The notes: generated from the letters alone by a model not told the origin. Shown: positions 43,351 to 52,772, counted from the first letter of the stretch. The stretch: 64,000 bases of DNA from Prosthecobacter vanneervenii (GCF_014203095.1 NZ_JACHIG010000003.1:1-64000); one strand, 5' to 3'. Numbers and translations: made by a program.

Positions 43351-44376
43351 TTACTTGTTGGAGGAGCGCAGCCATGCCGCAGCACCCACCGCCACAGCCT
43401 GGCCGCCGAGCTTGGCGAGCGAGTATTTGATGCCACGGGCCAGCTCAGGTATGGCGTAATGCTCCACTTCTTCCTTTAGCAGGTTGAGATACAGGCCGGG
43501 CAGTTCTTCGACCAGTCCGCCGCCGAGGGTGATGCGGTCCGGGGCAAGCAGGTTGACCACGGTAGCCACGCCCATGCCCAGGTAGCGGATGGAATTGCGG
43601 AACATGATCATGGCCGCGTCGTCGCCGCTGCGGAAGGCATTTGCCAGCGCCTTGCTGCGGATGCTGCGCAGGGCTCCTTCGGTCTTTTTGTCCAGTTCAG
43701 GAAGCTGCCCGCGGTAGCAGGCCAAGCCGGCCTGCGAGGCCAGGGCCAGGCGGCTGGTCAGGTCCTCCAGCGTTACGGTGCCAAACACCGGGCTGCCGAT
43801 GTGCGTGCCCGGGAAGAGAATGTTGCCCAGCTCCATGGCCGAGATGGCGCGGCCCATGACCAGCTGGCCATTGTAAACAAAGCCTGCGCCGACGCCCGTG
43901 CCGGGAAACACACCGAGCAGTGAGCGCGCTCCCTTGCCTGCTCCCAGAACGTACTCGCCATAGGTGCCCGCATCCACGTCATTGAGCACCGCGATGGGGC
44001 ACTTGAACTTGGTTTGCAGCAGCTTGCGCAGCGCCATGTTCGTCCATCCCAGATTCGGGGCGAAGATGAGAATGCCTTTGTCAGGATTCACCAGTCCTGG
44101 GCAGCCGATGCCGATGCCCTGGATGCCCTTGGGGTCCACGCCTGCTTCAGCGATGGCTTCTTCGATGGCTTTGATGATCTTAGCCCGGCCCTTGGCAGCG
44201 CCGTCAGAGCCGTTGGTGGACTTGCGCGCAGAGCCGAGCACCGTGTAGTTGGCGTCCAGCACCGACGCCATCATCTTGGTGCCGCCGAGATCGAAGCCGA
44301 TCCAAAAGGGCACTTTGCGGAGCTTTTTTGCCGGCTTCTTCGCTTCAGGTTTGGTTTTCGCTTTTTTGGCAGGCAT
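43351..44376 (-). CDS. ROK family sugar kinase/regulator lacking the zinc motif
   Basis: A 341-residue protein of the ROK family. It has the N-terminal phosphate loop GFDLGGTKMMASVLD (after a Lys-rich start), the GIGCPGLVNPDKG segment, the central VFPGTGVGAGFVYNGQ, and a C-terminal LGGGLVEELPGLY. Where most ROK proteins carry the zinc motif CxCGxxGCxE, this one reads GTHIGSPVFGTVTLED, with no Cys. It probably phosphorylates a hexose (glucokinase-type), but without the zinc site it could be a variant with altered function. It follows the Ppx-like gene at 27 bp on the same strand and may share its transcript. Confidence 0.82.
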   Translation of the reverse strand: MPAKKAKTKPEAKKPAKKLRKVPFWIGFDLGGTKMMASVLDANYTVLGSARKSTNGSDGAAKGRAKIIKAIEEAIAEAGVDPKGIQGIGIGCPGLVNPDKGILIFAPNLGWTNMALRKLLQTKFKCPIAVLNDVDAGTYGEYVLGAGKGARSLLGVFPGTGVGAGFVYNGQLVMGRAISAMELGNILFPGTHIGSPVFGTVTLEDLTSRLALASQAGLACYRGQLPELDKKTEGALRSIRSKALANAFRSGDDAAMIMFRNSIRYLGMGVATVVNLLAPDRITLGGGLVEELPGLYLNLLKEEVEHYAIPELARGIKYSLAKLGGQAVAVGAAAWLRSSNK

Positions 44377-44449
44377 GGCTTGGAAAAGAATGCCTCAAGA
44401 CACACGAGGCTTTCGCATGCGGCAAGCGACAAAGTGAACAGGTGCCCTC

Positions 44450-45700
44450 TTACTTGACCCAATGGCGGGAGGCAAACTTCAGATACTGCGTCCAGTCGTA
44501 GTCTGTTACGTCATGCTTGCCCGTGCGGTTGTGGTAGCCGATGAAATCCCCCACCGGAGTGTCGATGGCAGGCTGTGCATCCACGCCGACGCCCTGTTTG
44601 CCAAACAGCGCATAGACCGGGCTGGCGTACTTGCCGGAGAGGAATTCGCCCTTCTGATCTGCCCAGTGGTCTTCGCTGGCGCTGGCGATGTAAATGGGGC
44701 GTGGTGCCGCCAGGGCGATGAGCATGTGCATGTCCACCGGGCAGGCGGCGGCATTGCCTGCGTATTTGGCGTAATTCGGGGTGAACCAATGGGGGAATGC
44801 TTTGGTGATGATGGCGGTGGTTTCACCAAAGTCGCGCCGCATGAGGGCGGCCCCGCCTTCGCCAGAGTCGTTGGATATCACGACGCCAAAGCGCTCGTCC
44901 TGCACTCCAGCCCAGAGGGAGGTCTTGCCCAGTCGGGAATGGCCGATCACAGCGAGGTGTTTGCCATCGACCTGTGCATCGGTTTGCAGGTAGTCGGCGA
45001 TGCGGCTGAGGCCCCAGGCCCAGGCGCCGATGGCACCCCATTCGCCGTCTTTCCAGACTGTGCCAGCGCCATCCCTGCTCACCGCAGCACGCAGGCCGTC
45101 TTTCCAGCCGTCGGCGTGATCGGGTTCGATGTCGCCATAGTAGGCGGTGGCCACGGCAAAGCCCTGCTTGAGGATCATCTCCAGCGGCCAGCGGCTGCTC
45201 TCGGTGCCGCGAGTGGCCTCGGTGGCGCGGTGATCGACGATGTGCTTCTCCTTGCTCTCGCGCATCCACCGGGTGCTCAGCGGCACGTCGGGTTCGGTGC
45301 TCACGGCGTGGTTGCCGCCAAAGCTCAGGCCTACAAAGCAGGGGGCTGCCTTGGTGCCATTGGGCGTGTAAAGCATGACATCCATTCCTGGCCAGGCCGG
45401 GCGATCCGGCAGAGAGACGTGGATGAATTTTCGCGTAGCCAGTCCGCCGAGTGCGTCCGCTTTGGTGGCGGTGACTTCAAACTTCGGCGCGCCGATGTTG
45501 GCAGGTGTTTTGCCATACACGTAATCTTCAAAGAGCTCCAGGATCTCCGGACGTCGCTTCTGGGTCCATTCCTGAGCAGTGGTGAGTTTAAGGTCGGGCA
45601 GGCGATCCGTGCCGACCTTGGCTTCATCGTAATTCACCCCTGGGCGTGGAGTTTGGGCCAGGGCGGAGGCGGTTAGAAGGAGAAATAGGGAGGAGCGCAT
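44450..45700 (-). CDS. Glucuronoyl esterase-like protein (CE15)
   Basis: A 416-residue exported alpha/beta hydrolase. Signal peptide MRSSLFLLLTASALAQ supports the start at 45700. CE15-type signatures are visible: RPEILELFEDYVYGKTP near the N-terminus, the nucleophile elbow GHSRLGKTSLWAG (about residue 254), FGVVISNDSGEGGAALMRR, and SASEDHWADQKGEF with conserved acidic residues, ending in a GKHDVTDYDW segment that holds the likely catalytic His. CE15 enzymes cleave ester bonds between 4-O-methyl-glucuronoyl groups of xylan and lignin alcohols. It suggests plant or algal polysaccharide attack. It stands alone, without xylanase neighbours. Confidence 0.8.
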   Translation of the reverse strand: MRSSLFLLLTASALAQTPRPGVNYDEAKVGTDRLPDLKLTTAQEWTQKRRPEILELFEDYVYGKTPANIGAPKFEVTATKADALGGLATRKFIHVSLPDRPAWPGMDVMLYTPNGTKAAPCFVGLSFGGNHAVSTEPDVPLSTRWMRESKEKHIVDHRATEATRGTESSRWPLEMILKQGFAVATAYYGDIEPDHADGWKDGLRAAVSRDGAGTVWKDGEWGAIGAWAWGLSRIADYLQTDAQVDGKHLAVIGHSRLGKTSLWAGVQDERFGVVISNDSGEGGAALMRRDFGETTAIITKAFPHWFTPNYAKYAGNAAACPVDMHMLIALAAPRPIYIASASEDHWADQKGEFLSGKYASPVYALFGKQGVGVDAQPAIDTPVGDFIGYHNRTGKHDVTDYDWTQYLKFASRHWVK

Positions 45701-45963
45701 GGTTGTGGGCAATGGAACGTGAATGCGGAACAGAATTGTGCGTGGCATCGCTGGCAAGGCGATGTTTCATCGGGGGGGGAATGATGAACACACCTGCAGC
45801 CCCCCGCCGCTGCCTACTTGGATGCAAGCCATCCCACCGCCCGCTTTTCAAGGCTGGGGGCTGTTCTGGCGGCAGGAGCGGTCGTTGACTGCGTGGTGTT
45901 TGTGGCGCGCATGCAGCCCGGTCAGCGAGGCAAAAAAACGCCGAAGTACAGCCAATCTCCATC

Positions 45964-46281
45964 TTGGAACTGATGGCGAGACATATGGTCGGCGTGCTGG
46001 TACTGATGGAGCCTGATTCCTTGGGAGAGTGGCAGCCGGACTTTTACCAGTCGCTCTATCTGAGTGTGCCCAAAGTCGCAAGCTGCAAGGCAGATGAAAT
46101 GCGCATAAGGATCGTGAAAGGCTGGCTTCACCACTCCTGGCCAGCGAAGACGGAGCTGGATGCTGTAGCTGCCAAAGACCCAGATCTGAAGGCACACGTG
46201 ACAGCTCTGGATCATCTAAAGACGACCCATGGACAAATGCAGGGAAACGAACGGCAAAGGCTGAGCGTGTGCCATGGCTGA
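45964..46281 (+). CDS. Doubtful 105-codon ORF, possible gene remnant
   Basis: A TTG-started frame (EPDSLGEWQPDFYQSLYLS, KGWLHHSWPAKTELDAV, TALDHLKTTHGQMQG) with composition resembling protein-coding sequence but no recognised family, no ribosome-binding site and no conserved partner. The frame is open upstream of the TTG as well, so the true start could be earlier. It may be the 3' remnant of a lost gene. Overlapping frames on the other strand are equally unconvincing. Confidence 0.22.
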   Translation: MELMARHMVGVLVLMEPDSLGEWQPDFYQSLYLSVPKVASCKADEMRIRIVKGWLHHSWPAKTELDAVAAKDPDLKAHVTALDHLKTTHGQMQGNERQRLSVCHG

Positions 46282-46423
46282 ATCGCGAACCTTTCCGGTG
46301 CTCAGAGTTTGCCTGAGGAAAGCGAAGCCACACAAATCCTTAACTTCTCACCTCTTTCAGAACGCCCTGAAAGGCGCATGAAGCCCTTAAATTCGGGACC
46401 GATTCACCCATAAAATAGAGCGT

Positions 46424-46452
46424 TTTCTAAACTAATTGGTTTATTATATAAT
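46424..46452 (+). promoter_or_regulatory. Sigma-70-like promoter upstream of the pseudokinase gene
   Basis: A perfect -10 hexamer TATAAT (46447-46452) is preceded at 17 bp by a weak -35 (TTTCTA, 46424-46429) inside an AT-rich island. The start codon of the pseudokinase is 96 bp downstream. The -35 match is poor, hence modest confidence. Confidence 0.4.
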
Positions 46453-46547
46453 TTCCATTGCAAAACTGCGTCTCAATGATCATATTTTAGAAAGAAGCGA
46501 AGCCGCCAAACTCAAACCACTCGATTTTCTATATCTAAAGCGCGATC

Positions 46548-49379
46548 ATGATAGCAGAACCGCAAATCCTGGGTGCCTTGTCCTTGGCTAGCCATCGCGA
46601 TGGCTCCCCTATTGTGCTACCACGCGCCAAGGATGAAACGGTGATGCTGGCCTTCGACCAGCGAAAGAGGCGCCTGGTGGAGCTCCATGTTTACACTGGT
46701 AAACCAGCCCCGCAGACCAATCCGGCTGAAGCAGCCATACCCACAAGACGCTGGGTCAGGCCTGAGAGCACGCAGCTCCGTCAGAAGACGACTTCAACAT
46801 CCACGCGCTTCCAGGGGCGTTTCCACAAATTCTCCGGCAGACGGCGCCTGGTGCAGGCCTCACGCGTCCGTGCACGCTACCTGCACCGCTTCTACCAGCC
46901 TCAGGGCTTTACTGAGGCCGTGGCAGACGTTCCAGCGGAAACGCTGGACGCGGAGCAGAGTCTCCGAGCATGCGAGTTGCTGCGGGAAGCCGCCAGAGTG
47001 CAAGCCCCCTCCTTCATGACAGTGCTCGAATCGGGCATGGACGACGACATGCCCTACTACGTCACCCAGCTTAATGACGGCGAATTCGTTCAGGACTACA
47101 TCCGCAGACGCGGAGCCCTGCCCACGGTCACAGCGCTGGCTTTGGTGAAACAGCTCCTCAAGGACCTTTCCGCAGCGGAAGAGCATCACTCTCAGCTGCT
47201 CTGCAGCATGCGGCTTGAGCGCGTGCTGGTCACCTCCCAGGAGGAGCAGTATCTCCAGTTGCAACTGTTTGACTACGGACTTTCAAATCAAGTGACAGCC
47301 AGCAAGACAGCCTGCCCTCCCACGCTCATCCGAGACTGCTGCCGTCTGCTGTTTCTGCTGCTGACCGGTCAGGACTATGCAGGTGGGAATCCCGAAAACT
47401 TCGGAGTCATCGCCGAGCTGCCCTCAGCCCTGCGTTTCCTGCTCAGGCAGGTGCTCTCCAGGCCTTCTGACTCCACGGTGACCCTCAAGACGTTGCGCAC
47501 GGAAGTGCGCGAGGCGCTCTGTTCACTCGTAAATCTGGCGCAGGCACGCAACCCCAGAAGCCTTCTGGTGGCGGATGACAGTTCCCTGCCCCTCTCCCAC
47601 CTGCAGCACCTGCTGCTGGGAAACATTCCGCTGAAGACCCTTTTCGGAGCGAGCTTCCGCATCGAGCACCCCGAGCTCGCTGGCTGCCATCCTTTTGCCA
47701 TTCCGGCGGTCAATGTGTGCGGCTCGCAGGACGTGACGCTGCATCTGCTGCCACCCGGGCGCATCGTCAGCCAGTCTGACTTCTCTGCCCTGCCCTCCCA
47801 GGCATGGCGGCAGGATGCAGCCCGGCAGCCCAATCTCCTGCACATGATCCAGCACTGGCAGGGACCTGACTGGGCCTTTCTCTCCGAACCACGTGAACCC
47901 GGCATGAGCCTCGGCAGTCTGATGGCCCGTCGCGGCACACTCAATCCGGTGGAGGTCACCCTCCTGCTGCGGCAGATACATTCAGGCCTGGAACAGGCTC
48001 TGGATTCAGGTGTTCAGCATGTAGACCTGGAACCCGAGGGCATTCAGCTCTGCGTCGGCTACGATGGCCCGGTGCTGCCCCGGGACCTGGAGCGCCTGCA
48101 CCAAAAGCGGCTGGACGTCTGGCCCAAATTCATGGTCAAACTCCGCCTGCACAAGACCATGCGCAGCCTGTGCCAGCCACGCCTCATTGATCCCGGTGTC
48201 GGCGACTTTGGACCGGTGCATGAGGCCGACGTGATCGGGGCCAGAGAGGAAAGACAGCGCTCCCTGATCTGCCTGGCCGCCTACCTTCTTTCAGGCCAGG
48301 GCCAGATGCGGAGCATCTCAGAGTTCCCCGTCAGCGTGCCTGCGTCAGCCTCCAGCTATCTGCTGGAGAGCCTGCAGTCCATCTTCATCGGCGCACCGCT
48401 GCCCGCGACGGCGGACTTCACCGAAAGACTGTGCCAGTTGCTGACACTGGTCTATGCAGACAAAGATGACGCCGAGCCTGCGGTGCTGGCATCAGGAGAA
48501 CTGGAAAGCGCCGGGTTTGTTTCTGACTTTGAAGAAGACTGGCCCGCCGAATCCGCCACAGCGCCAGCTTCCACCGAAGCCCCCCGCCACATGCCCGTGG
48601 CCCCTCACATCAAGCCTTTTGATCTTTACCAGCGCCCTGCGCGGCGGGAGTTCCATTTCCCCTGGCTGGCTTTGAGCGCCACCCTGCTTCTTTTGGGAGC
48701 ATTGGCATGGATGATTTTCGGCGAAATGCCAGGCCCCCTTCCTCAGGATATCGTCTCCAGTCGAGCATCATCTGATCTGGAAAACGCAGCTCCAGCCCTT
48801 GCACCCGCAGGCCAAGCAGAAGCCCGCCCCGTCTCTCTTCCAGGCCCTGTGCCGACCTCTACTCTTCAGATGACTGAGGCGGTGAATCCCGTGGCCGCCG
48901 CACCAGCTCCAGCAGCCAAAACACCTGTGAGTCCTGCCCCACCTGTGCCCCAGCCCGCAGCTCCTGAGCCGGTCATGACTGTGGCTTCGGCGGTCGCAGA
49001 AAATATCCCCGTCGAAAAGATGTCTCCCGCTTTGGCAGAGGTGTCACAGGACACAGAACTGGAAAACTCAGCAGCCACACCTGCTCAAGCAGAGCCAGAG
49101 ACTCCTGCTTTGGATATCACGATTAAAAAACCCGTCCCTATCACAACGGCGGCAAGCAATGCTGCACCTTCCCTCCCCGTGGCCAAAGAAGCACCTCAAG
49201 CCCGGATCGTCGCGGCACCCAGCTCTATCACTCTGGCCGCCCCAGCAGCAGCACCAGCGGCACCAGAAAGTTCACAGCCTGTGACCATTCGCCAGGCCAT
49301 CGTCCTCAGCCCTGAGGAAATTCGCCAGGCCCTGCTAGAGCAGCCCAAACCAAAAAAGCGCCGGATATCCAGGCGCTGA
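46548..49379 (+). CDS. Large membrane protein with two pseudokinase-like domains
   Basis: A 943-residue protein. Two segments follow the Ser/Thr kinase pattern but lack key residues. The first (about 85-330) has LLREAARVQAPSFM then, in place of the HRD-Asn catalytic loop, SMRLERVLV and, in place of DFG, DYGLS. The second (about 360-650) has VQHVDLEPEGIQL at the catalytic loop (HVD for HRD; Asn lost). One membrane helix (about 704-722, WLALSATLLLLGALAWMIF) follows, then a 200-residue Pro/Ala/Glu-rich exported tail. It may be a receptor-like scaffold. The kinase-fold reading is inferred from motifs and spacing. It is flanked by a promoter and a divergent gene. Confidence 0.6.
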   Translation: MIAEPQILGALSLASHRDGSPIVLPRAKDETVMLAFDQRKRRLVELHVYTGKPAPQTNPAEAAIPTRRWVRPESTQLRQKTTSTSTRFQGRFHKFSGRRRLVQASRVRARYLHRFYQPQGFTEAVADVPAETLDAEQSLRACELLREAARVQAPSFMTVLESGMDDDMPYYVTQLNDGEFVQDYIRRRGALPTVTALALVKQLLKDLSAAEEHHSQLLCSMRLERVLVTSQEEQYLQLQLFDYGLSNQVTASKTACPPTLIRDCCRLLFLLLTGQDYAGGNPENFGVIAELPSALRFLLRQVLSRPSDSTVTLKTLRTEVREALCSLVNLAQARNPRSLLVADDSSLPLSHLQHLLLGNIPLKTLFGASFRIEHPELAGCHPFAIPAVNVCGSQDVTLHLLPPGRIVSQSDFSALPSQAWRQDAARQPNLLHMIQHWQGPDWAFLSEPREPGMSLGSLMARRGTLNPVEVTLLLRQIHSGLEQALDSGVQHVDLEPEGIQLCVGYDGPVLPRDLERLHQKRLDVWPKFMVKLRLHKTMRSLCQPRLIDPGVGDFGPVHEADVIGAREERQRSLICLAAYLLSGQGQMRSISEFPVSVPASASSYLLESLQSIFIGAPLPATADFTERLCQLLTLVYADKDDAEPAVLASGELESAGFVSDFEEDWPAESATAPASTEAPRHMPVAPHIKPFDLYQRPARREFHFPWLALSATLLLLGALAWMIFGEMPGPLPQDIVSSRASSDLENAAPALAPAGQAEARPVSLPGPVPTSTLQMTEAVNPVAAAPAPAAKTPVSPAPPVPQPAAPEPVMTVASAVAENIPVEKMSPALAEVSQDTELENSAATPAQAEPETPALDITIKKPVPITTAASNAAPSLPVAKEAPQARIVAAPSSITLAAPAAAPAAPESSQPVTIRQAIVLSPEEIRQALLEQPKPKKRRISRR

Positions 49380-49496
49380 CCCAAGCTCATGATCGCAGTG
49401 ATCCTCTGCGTTGAATAACGGAAAAGCGTTTCAACGAATTGTAAGAAACCGCTGCCTCCGGCATGTAGAAGTGATTCGCGCTTCTGTTGTTCATCC

Positions 49497-50993
49497 ATGA
49501 AACATGACCCCTCATTGATTCCAAGCTGGCTGTGCCGTCTTGTTCTGCTCAGCACTGTCATCACGGTCACCAGCCAGGCTGCAGATCCATTGGCAGCCAT
49601 TCAGCAGTTAACTCTGGAATCTGGAAAAATCCTGTTCGTGGAGCACAGCAGTAAAATAGAAAATGGAGTGCCGCCGCACACAGTGGTAAAGCTGCTGCTC
49701 ACGCCGGGAAAGGATTCCCACATCAATGTCGAAATCTGCCTGCCATTGGCAGAAAAATGGAACAACCGCCTGATCGGCCTGGGAAACGGCGGTGCTGCCG
49801 GTCGCATCAATTCGGGCAGCCTCCTGGGCTACATGGCCCGTGGTTTTGCCGTGGCCACCACCGACATGGGCACAGCCCCGGACGCCTACTCAGGTGTGGG
49901 CAAACCAGATGTCTGGAAGGACTTCGGCTACCGCGCCACGCACCTCATGACAGTGACCGCCAAGCAGGTCGTTGCGGCTTGCTACGGTCGTGCGCCTGAG
50001 TTCTCTTATTTCAATGGCGGCTCCACCGGCGGCCAGCAGGCCATGCAGGAGGCTCAGCGCTATCCGGAAGATTACGATGGCATCATCGCCAATGTGCCAG
50101 CTCACTGCCGCACGCCGCTGCATGCCTACTTTCTGTGGAATGAGCAGATCCTCAAGAAGTGCCCTTTCACACCTGCGCAGGAGGAAAACATCATTGCCGC
50201 TGGCAATGAGTACATGGCAGCACGCGAGATCCCGCAGACTGCCGGCAGGCTGGTCTCAGACCCCCGCTGCACGGATAAAGACATCGAGGCCGTGATTGCC
50301 CTGGCCCGCAAAAAAGACCCGACTCTCACAGACAACCACGCCGAGGCCCTGCGAAAACTCTTTGGCGGGCCCAAGCACACCATCACCGGAGAACGCATCT
50401 TCAATGGCATCCCCTTCGGCAGCTCCTTCAAGATCGCCCACGGACACCTGTATCTTTTCAATTGGGTCTTCGGCAAAGACAAAGACCTCCTGAGCCTGGA
50501 CTTTGGCAAGGACATCGACACCTACACCGCCGCACTCGGCCCATACCTGAATGCCGAAAATCCAGACCTCACCCCCTTCATCAAGCGCGGTGGCAAGCTC
50601 ATCATGATCTCCGGCTCGGCCGATTCCTGCGTCCCCTATCACGCCACACTCGACTATTATGAGCGCGTGGCCGAACGAGTTGGCTCTCTGGACAAGGCGG
50701 CCGAGTTTATGAAGCTCTACATTGTTCCAGGCATGAGCCATGGCCCCGGCCCTGGGATCAACAAGCTGCCGGACATGCTCGGCCTCGTCATGACCTGGCG
50801 CGAAAAAGGCGAAGCCCCCGGCAAGCTCAGTGCCCAGCGCATCGTGGATGGCAAGACCGAACTCGACATGCCGCTTTATCCCTACCCGGAAAAAACCAGC
50901 TGGAACAAGACCGCTGGATTTAAACCCGTCGAAGGCCCGCGTGGCGGCGTGGACCGAGTGTCTGAGCGCTTCAGCCCAAAAGCTGCTGAATAA
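49497..50993 (+). CDS. Tannase/feruloyl esterase family secreted hydrolase
   Basis: A 498-residue exported esterase with signal peptide (about 1-28, ending TSQAAD). Tannase-family features are visible: NNRLIGLGNGGAAGRI, the nucleophile elbow YFNGGSTGGQQAMQEAQRYPEDYDGII (Ser about residue 175), a lid domain with a Cys-containing CPFTPAQEENIIAA and DPRCTDKD, acid in SGSADSCVPYHATLDYY, and catalytic His in YIVPGMSHGPGPG. Such enzymes release gallate or hydroxycinnamate from plant polyphenol esters. It ends 24 bp from the convergent kinase-FGE gene and is probably monocistronic. Confidence 0.88.
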   Translation: MKHDPSLIPSWLCRLVLLSTVITVTSQAADPLAAIQQLTLESGKILFVEHSSKIENGVPPHTVVKLLLTPGKDSHINVEICLPLAEKWNNRLIGLGNGGAAGRINSGSLLGYMARGFAVATTDMGTAPDAYSGVGKPDVWKDFGYRATHLMTVTAKQVVAACYGRAPEFSYFNGGSTGGQQAMQEAQRYPEDYDGIIANVPAHCRTPLHAYFLWNEQILKKCPFTPAQEENIIAAGNEYMAAREIPQTAGRLVSDPRCTDKDIEAVIALARKKDPTLTDNHAEALRKLFGGPKHTITGERIFNGIPFGSSFKIAHGHLYLFNWVFGKDKDLLSLDFGKDIDTYTAALGPYLNAENPDLTPFIKRGGKLIMISGSADSCVPYHATLDYYERVAERVGSLDKAAEFMKLYIVPGMSHGPGPGINKLPDMLGLVMTWREKGEAPGKLSAQRIVDGKTELDMPLYPYPEKTSWNKTAGFKPVEGPRGGVDRVSERFSPKAAE

Positions 50994-51017
50994 AGCCAAT
51001 CGTATCGGGCACGACCC

Positions 51018-52772
51018 TCATTCCAGCTGGACAACGACACGAAATCCTGTGCCGCTCAGCTGGCGTGGCGGAGATGCATGCCCGCGCCCATCGAGGCGCA
51101 GGGCATAGGCTGACGTCTGGTTCCAGGCTCCGCCACGTGTTGTCTTATCGGGCAGTTCCTTGCTCCAGGCATCCAGGCACCACTCGCTGACGTTTCCGCT
51201 CAGATCGTAGAGCCCTAGGTCGTTGGCAGGAAATGCGCCCACAGGTGCGGTGGTTGGCCAGGCATCACGCTCAGCCAGCAGAGGTCTGACAAAGGCTGGC
51301 ACAGTGCCAGCGGCTTCTTGTCCGGCAAAGTTGGCTGGAAAATTGGCCGCAGGCGGCGGCCATGAGCGCCCCCATGGATACGGAGCATGTTCCATAGGGC
51401 CCAGCTGCGCATTACGTTCCTGCGGCGTGCCTCCGGATTCCGAGGGCAGTCCGGCTGCAGCACTCCATTCGAGATCCGTTGGCAGACGGTATTGCATGTG
51501 CCTCGGCAGCATTCCGGCATCATGCTCACGCTTGGTGAGCCATTTGCAGAATTGCTCAGCCCGCAACCAGCTCACGGCTGAGACAGGATGCAAAACAGTC
51601 GCGGCACCTGCCGCACGCTCCCACTCATGCTCAGATTCGAGCCCCGGTTTTTCTTTGGCGAACTCGGCAAAATCACAGCGCCTTGTCTCCCAGATGGAAA
51701 ACAACACCTTCGTTCCAGGCACTGGCACAAAATTCATGCCCATGCTGTTGCTCCACGGTGCCAGCTTGGAAGCGGTCCGCGGTGTGATCTGAGTCTGGCG
51801 GCTGACAGCAAGTCCCGCCCCCAGCAGAGCCAGCACGATGAGTGTCATCCAAACCTTGCCACGAAGGTTGGTTTTCAATGCAGCGTCAAATTCACCGCGG
51901 AGTTCTTCAACCGATTGCGGCCTCTTCGCAGGATCTTCCCGAAGACAGCGTGCGATCAGACGGTCCATGGCGCGAGGCACGCCCGTCACACTCGAAGCAG
52001 GCTCATAGCTGCCGATCGGCACACGGCCGGTGAGCATCTCGTGCAGCAGCACACCGAGGGAAAAAAGGTCCGCACGTTCATCCACGGCGCCAGCACCAAG
52101 CCGCACCTCCGGCGCAATGTAATACGGAGTCCCAAACACATCACCTCCCTGCGTCAGCGTGAGCTGCGGGACACCGCCCTCGCGCAGGAGCTTGGCCAGC
52201 GCAAAATCACCCACCCTCACTCTGCCCGCGTCATCCAGCAGGATGTTCGCAGGCTTGATGTCACGATGCACGATCCCGTGGTGATGGGCCTCGCCGATGG
52301 CCTGCAGCACCTGATGAAAAAGCTCCACAGCCTCATCCAGGCTCAATGTGCCTTGCTGCAGCCTGTGCGCCAGATCCCCGCCTGCGGCATGCTCGGTCAC
52401 CAAAAACAGCTGCCCGCCTGGCGTCATCCCGGAGTCAAGCACACGCAGCACATGCGGATGATCAAACGCAGCCAGTGCATGGGCTTCGCGCATAAAGCGG
52501 TCTGTGATCTCCTCCTGATTCGCCAGATGCGCAGGCAGAAGCTTGACCGCCACCACGCTGCCATCAGAGGCGCGCAAAGCGCGAAACACCACCCCCATTC
52601 CTCCCCGGCCGATCACCTCCATCATTTCATAGCCTGGCACCTGCATCATGCCTTCAGCCTCCACCACTGGCCGGCTCAGCATGCCGGTGATGGAACGTGC
52701 CACGCATGCCGGGCACACACCGTCAATGCGGCGCAGGTGGGTGCCGCAGCTGTGGCTTGCCGGTTCCATCAC
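51018..52772 (-). CDS. Membrane Ser/Thr protein kinase fused to a formylglycine-enzyme-like (SUMF1/FGE) domain
   Basis: A 584-residue protein. An N-terminal Cys pair (CPAC, about 20-23) precedes a Hanks-type kinase (about 48-300): glycine loop GRGGMGVV, Lys77 in VAVKLLP, HRDIKPAN with Asp171, and GDFALAK, where DFG is changed to DFA. A membrane helix (about 308-325) is followed by an FGE/sulfatase-modifying-factor-type C-terminal domain (about 340-584, MGMNFVPVPGTKVLFSIWETRRCDF and DLSGNVSEWCLDAW). This kinase-FGE fusion is typical of planctomycetes and verrucomicrobia. The 4-base ATGA overlap with the sigma-factor stop shows that both are one transcriptional unit. Confidence 0.88.
   Translation of the reverse strand: MMEPASHSCGTHLRRIDGVCPACVARSITGMLSRPVVEAEGMMQVPGYEMMEVIGRGGMGVVFRALRASDGSVVAVKLLPAHLANQEEITDRFMREAHALAAFDHPHVLRVLDSGMTPGGQLFLVTEHAAGGDLAHRLQQGTLSLDEAVELFHQVLQAIGEAHHHGIVHRDIKPANILLDDAGRVRVGDFALAKLLREGGVPQLTLTQGGDVFGTPYYIAPEVRLGAGAVDERADLFSLGVLLHEMLTGRVPIGSYEPASSVTGVPRAMDRLIARCLREDPAKRPQSVEELRGEFDAALKTNLRGKVWMTLIVLALLGAGLAVSRQTQITPRTASKLAPWSNSMGMNFVPVPGTKVLFSIWETRRCDFAEFAKEKPGLESEHEWERAAGAATVLHPVSAVSWLRAEQFCKWLTKREHDAGMLPRHMQYRLPTDLEWSAAAGLPSESGGTPQERNAQLGPMEHAPYPWGRSWPPPAANFPANFAGQEAAGTVPAFVRPLLAERDAWPTTAPVGAFPANDLGLYDLSGNVSEWCLDAWSKELPDKTTRGGAWNQTSAYALRLDGRGHASPPRQLSGTGFRVVVQLE

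Larger units (their letters stand above)
45701..46547 (+). other. Mostly gene-free region before the pseudokinase gene
   Basis: About 850 bp between the divergent CE15 and pseudokinase genes. The only open frame worth noting lies at 45964-46281 (105 codons from a TTG), described separately. The last 130 bases are strongly AT-rich and probably hold the promoter of the pseudokinase gene. No RNA gene or mobile element was recognised. Confidence 0.5.

Noticed and set aside
45922..46333. Minus-strand frames in the gene-free zone before the pseudokinase
   Set aside because: Their translations are Cys/His/Arg-rich with no domain and conflict with the plus-strand ORF in the same place.
49465..49495. 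Small hairpin AGAAGTG-ATTCG-CGCTTCT before the tannase-family gene
   Set aside because: It includes a G-U pair and has no T-run; it is too short and too close to the start codon to call a terminator, and no regulatory role can be supported.
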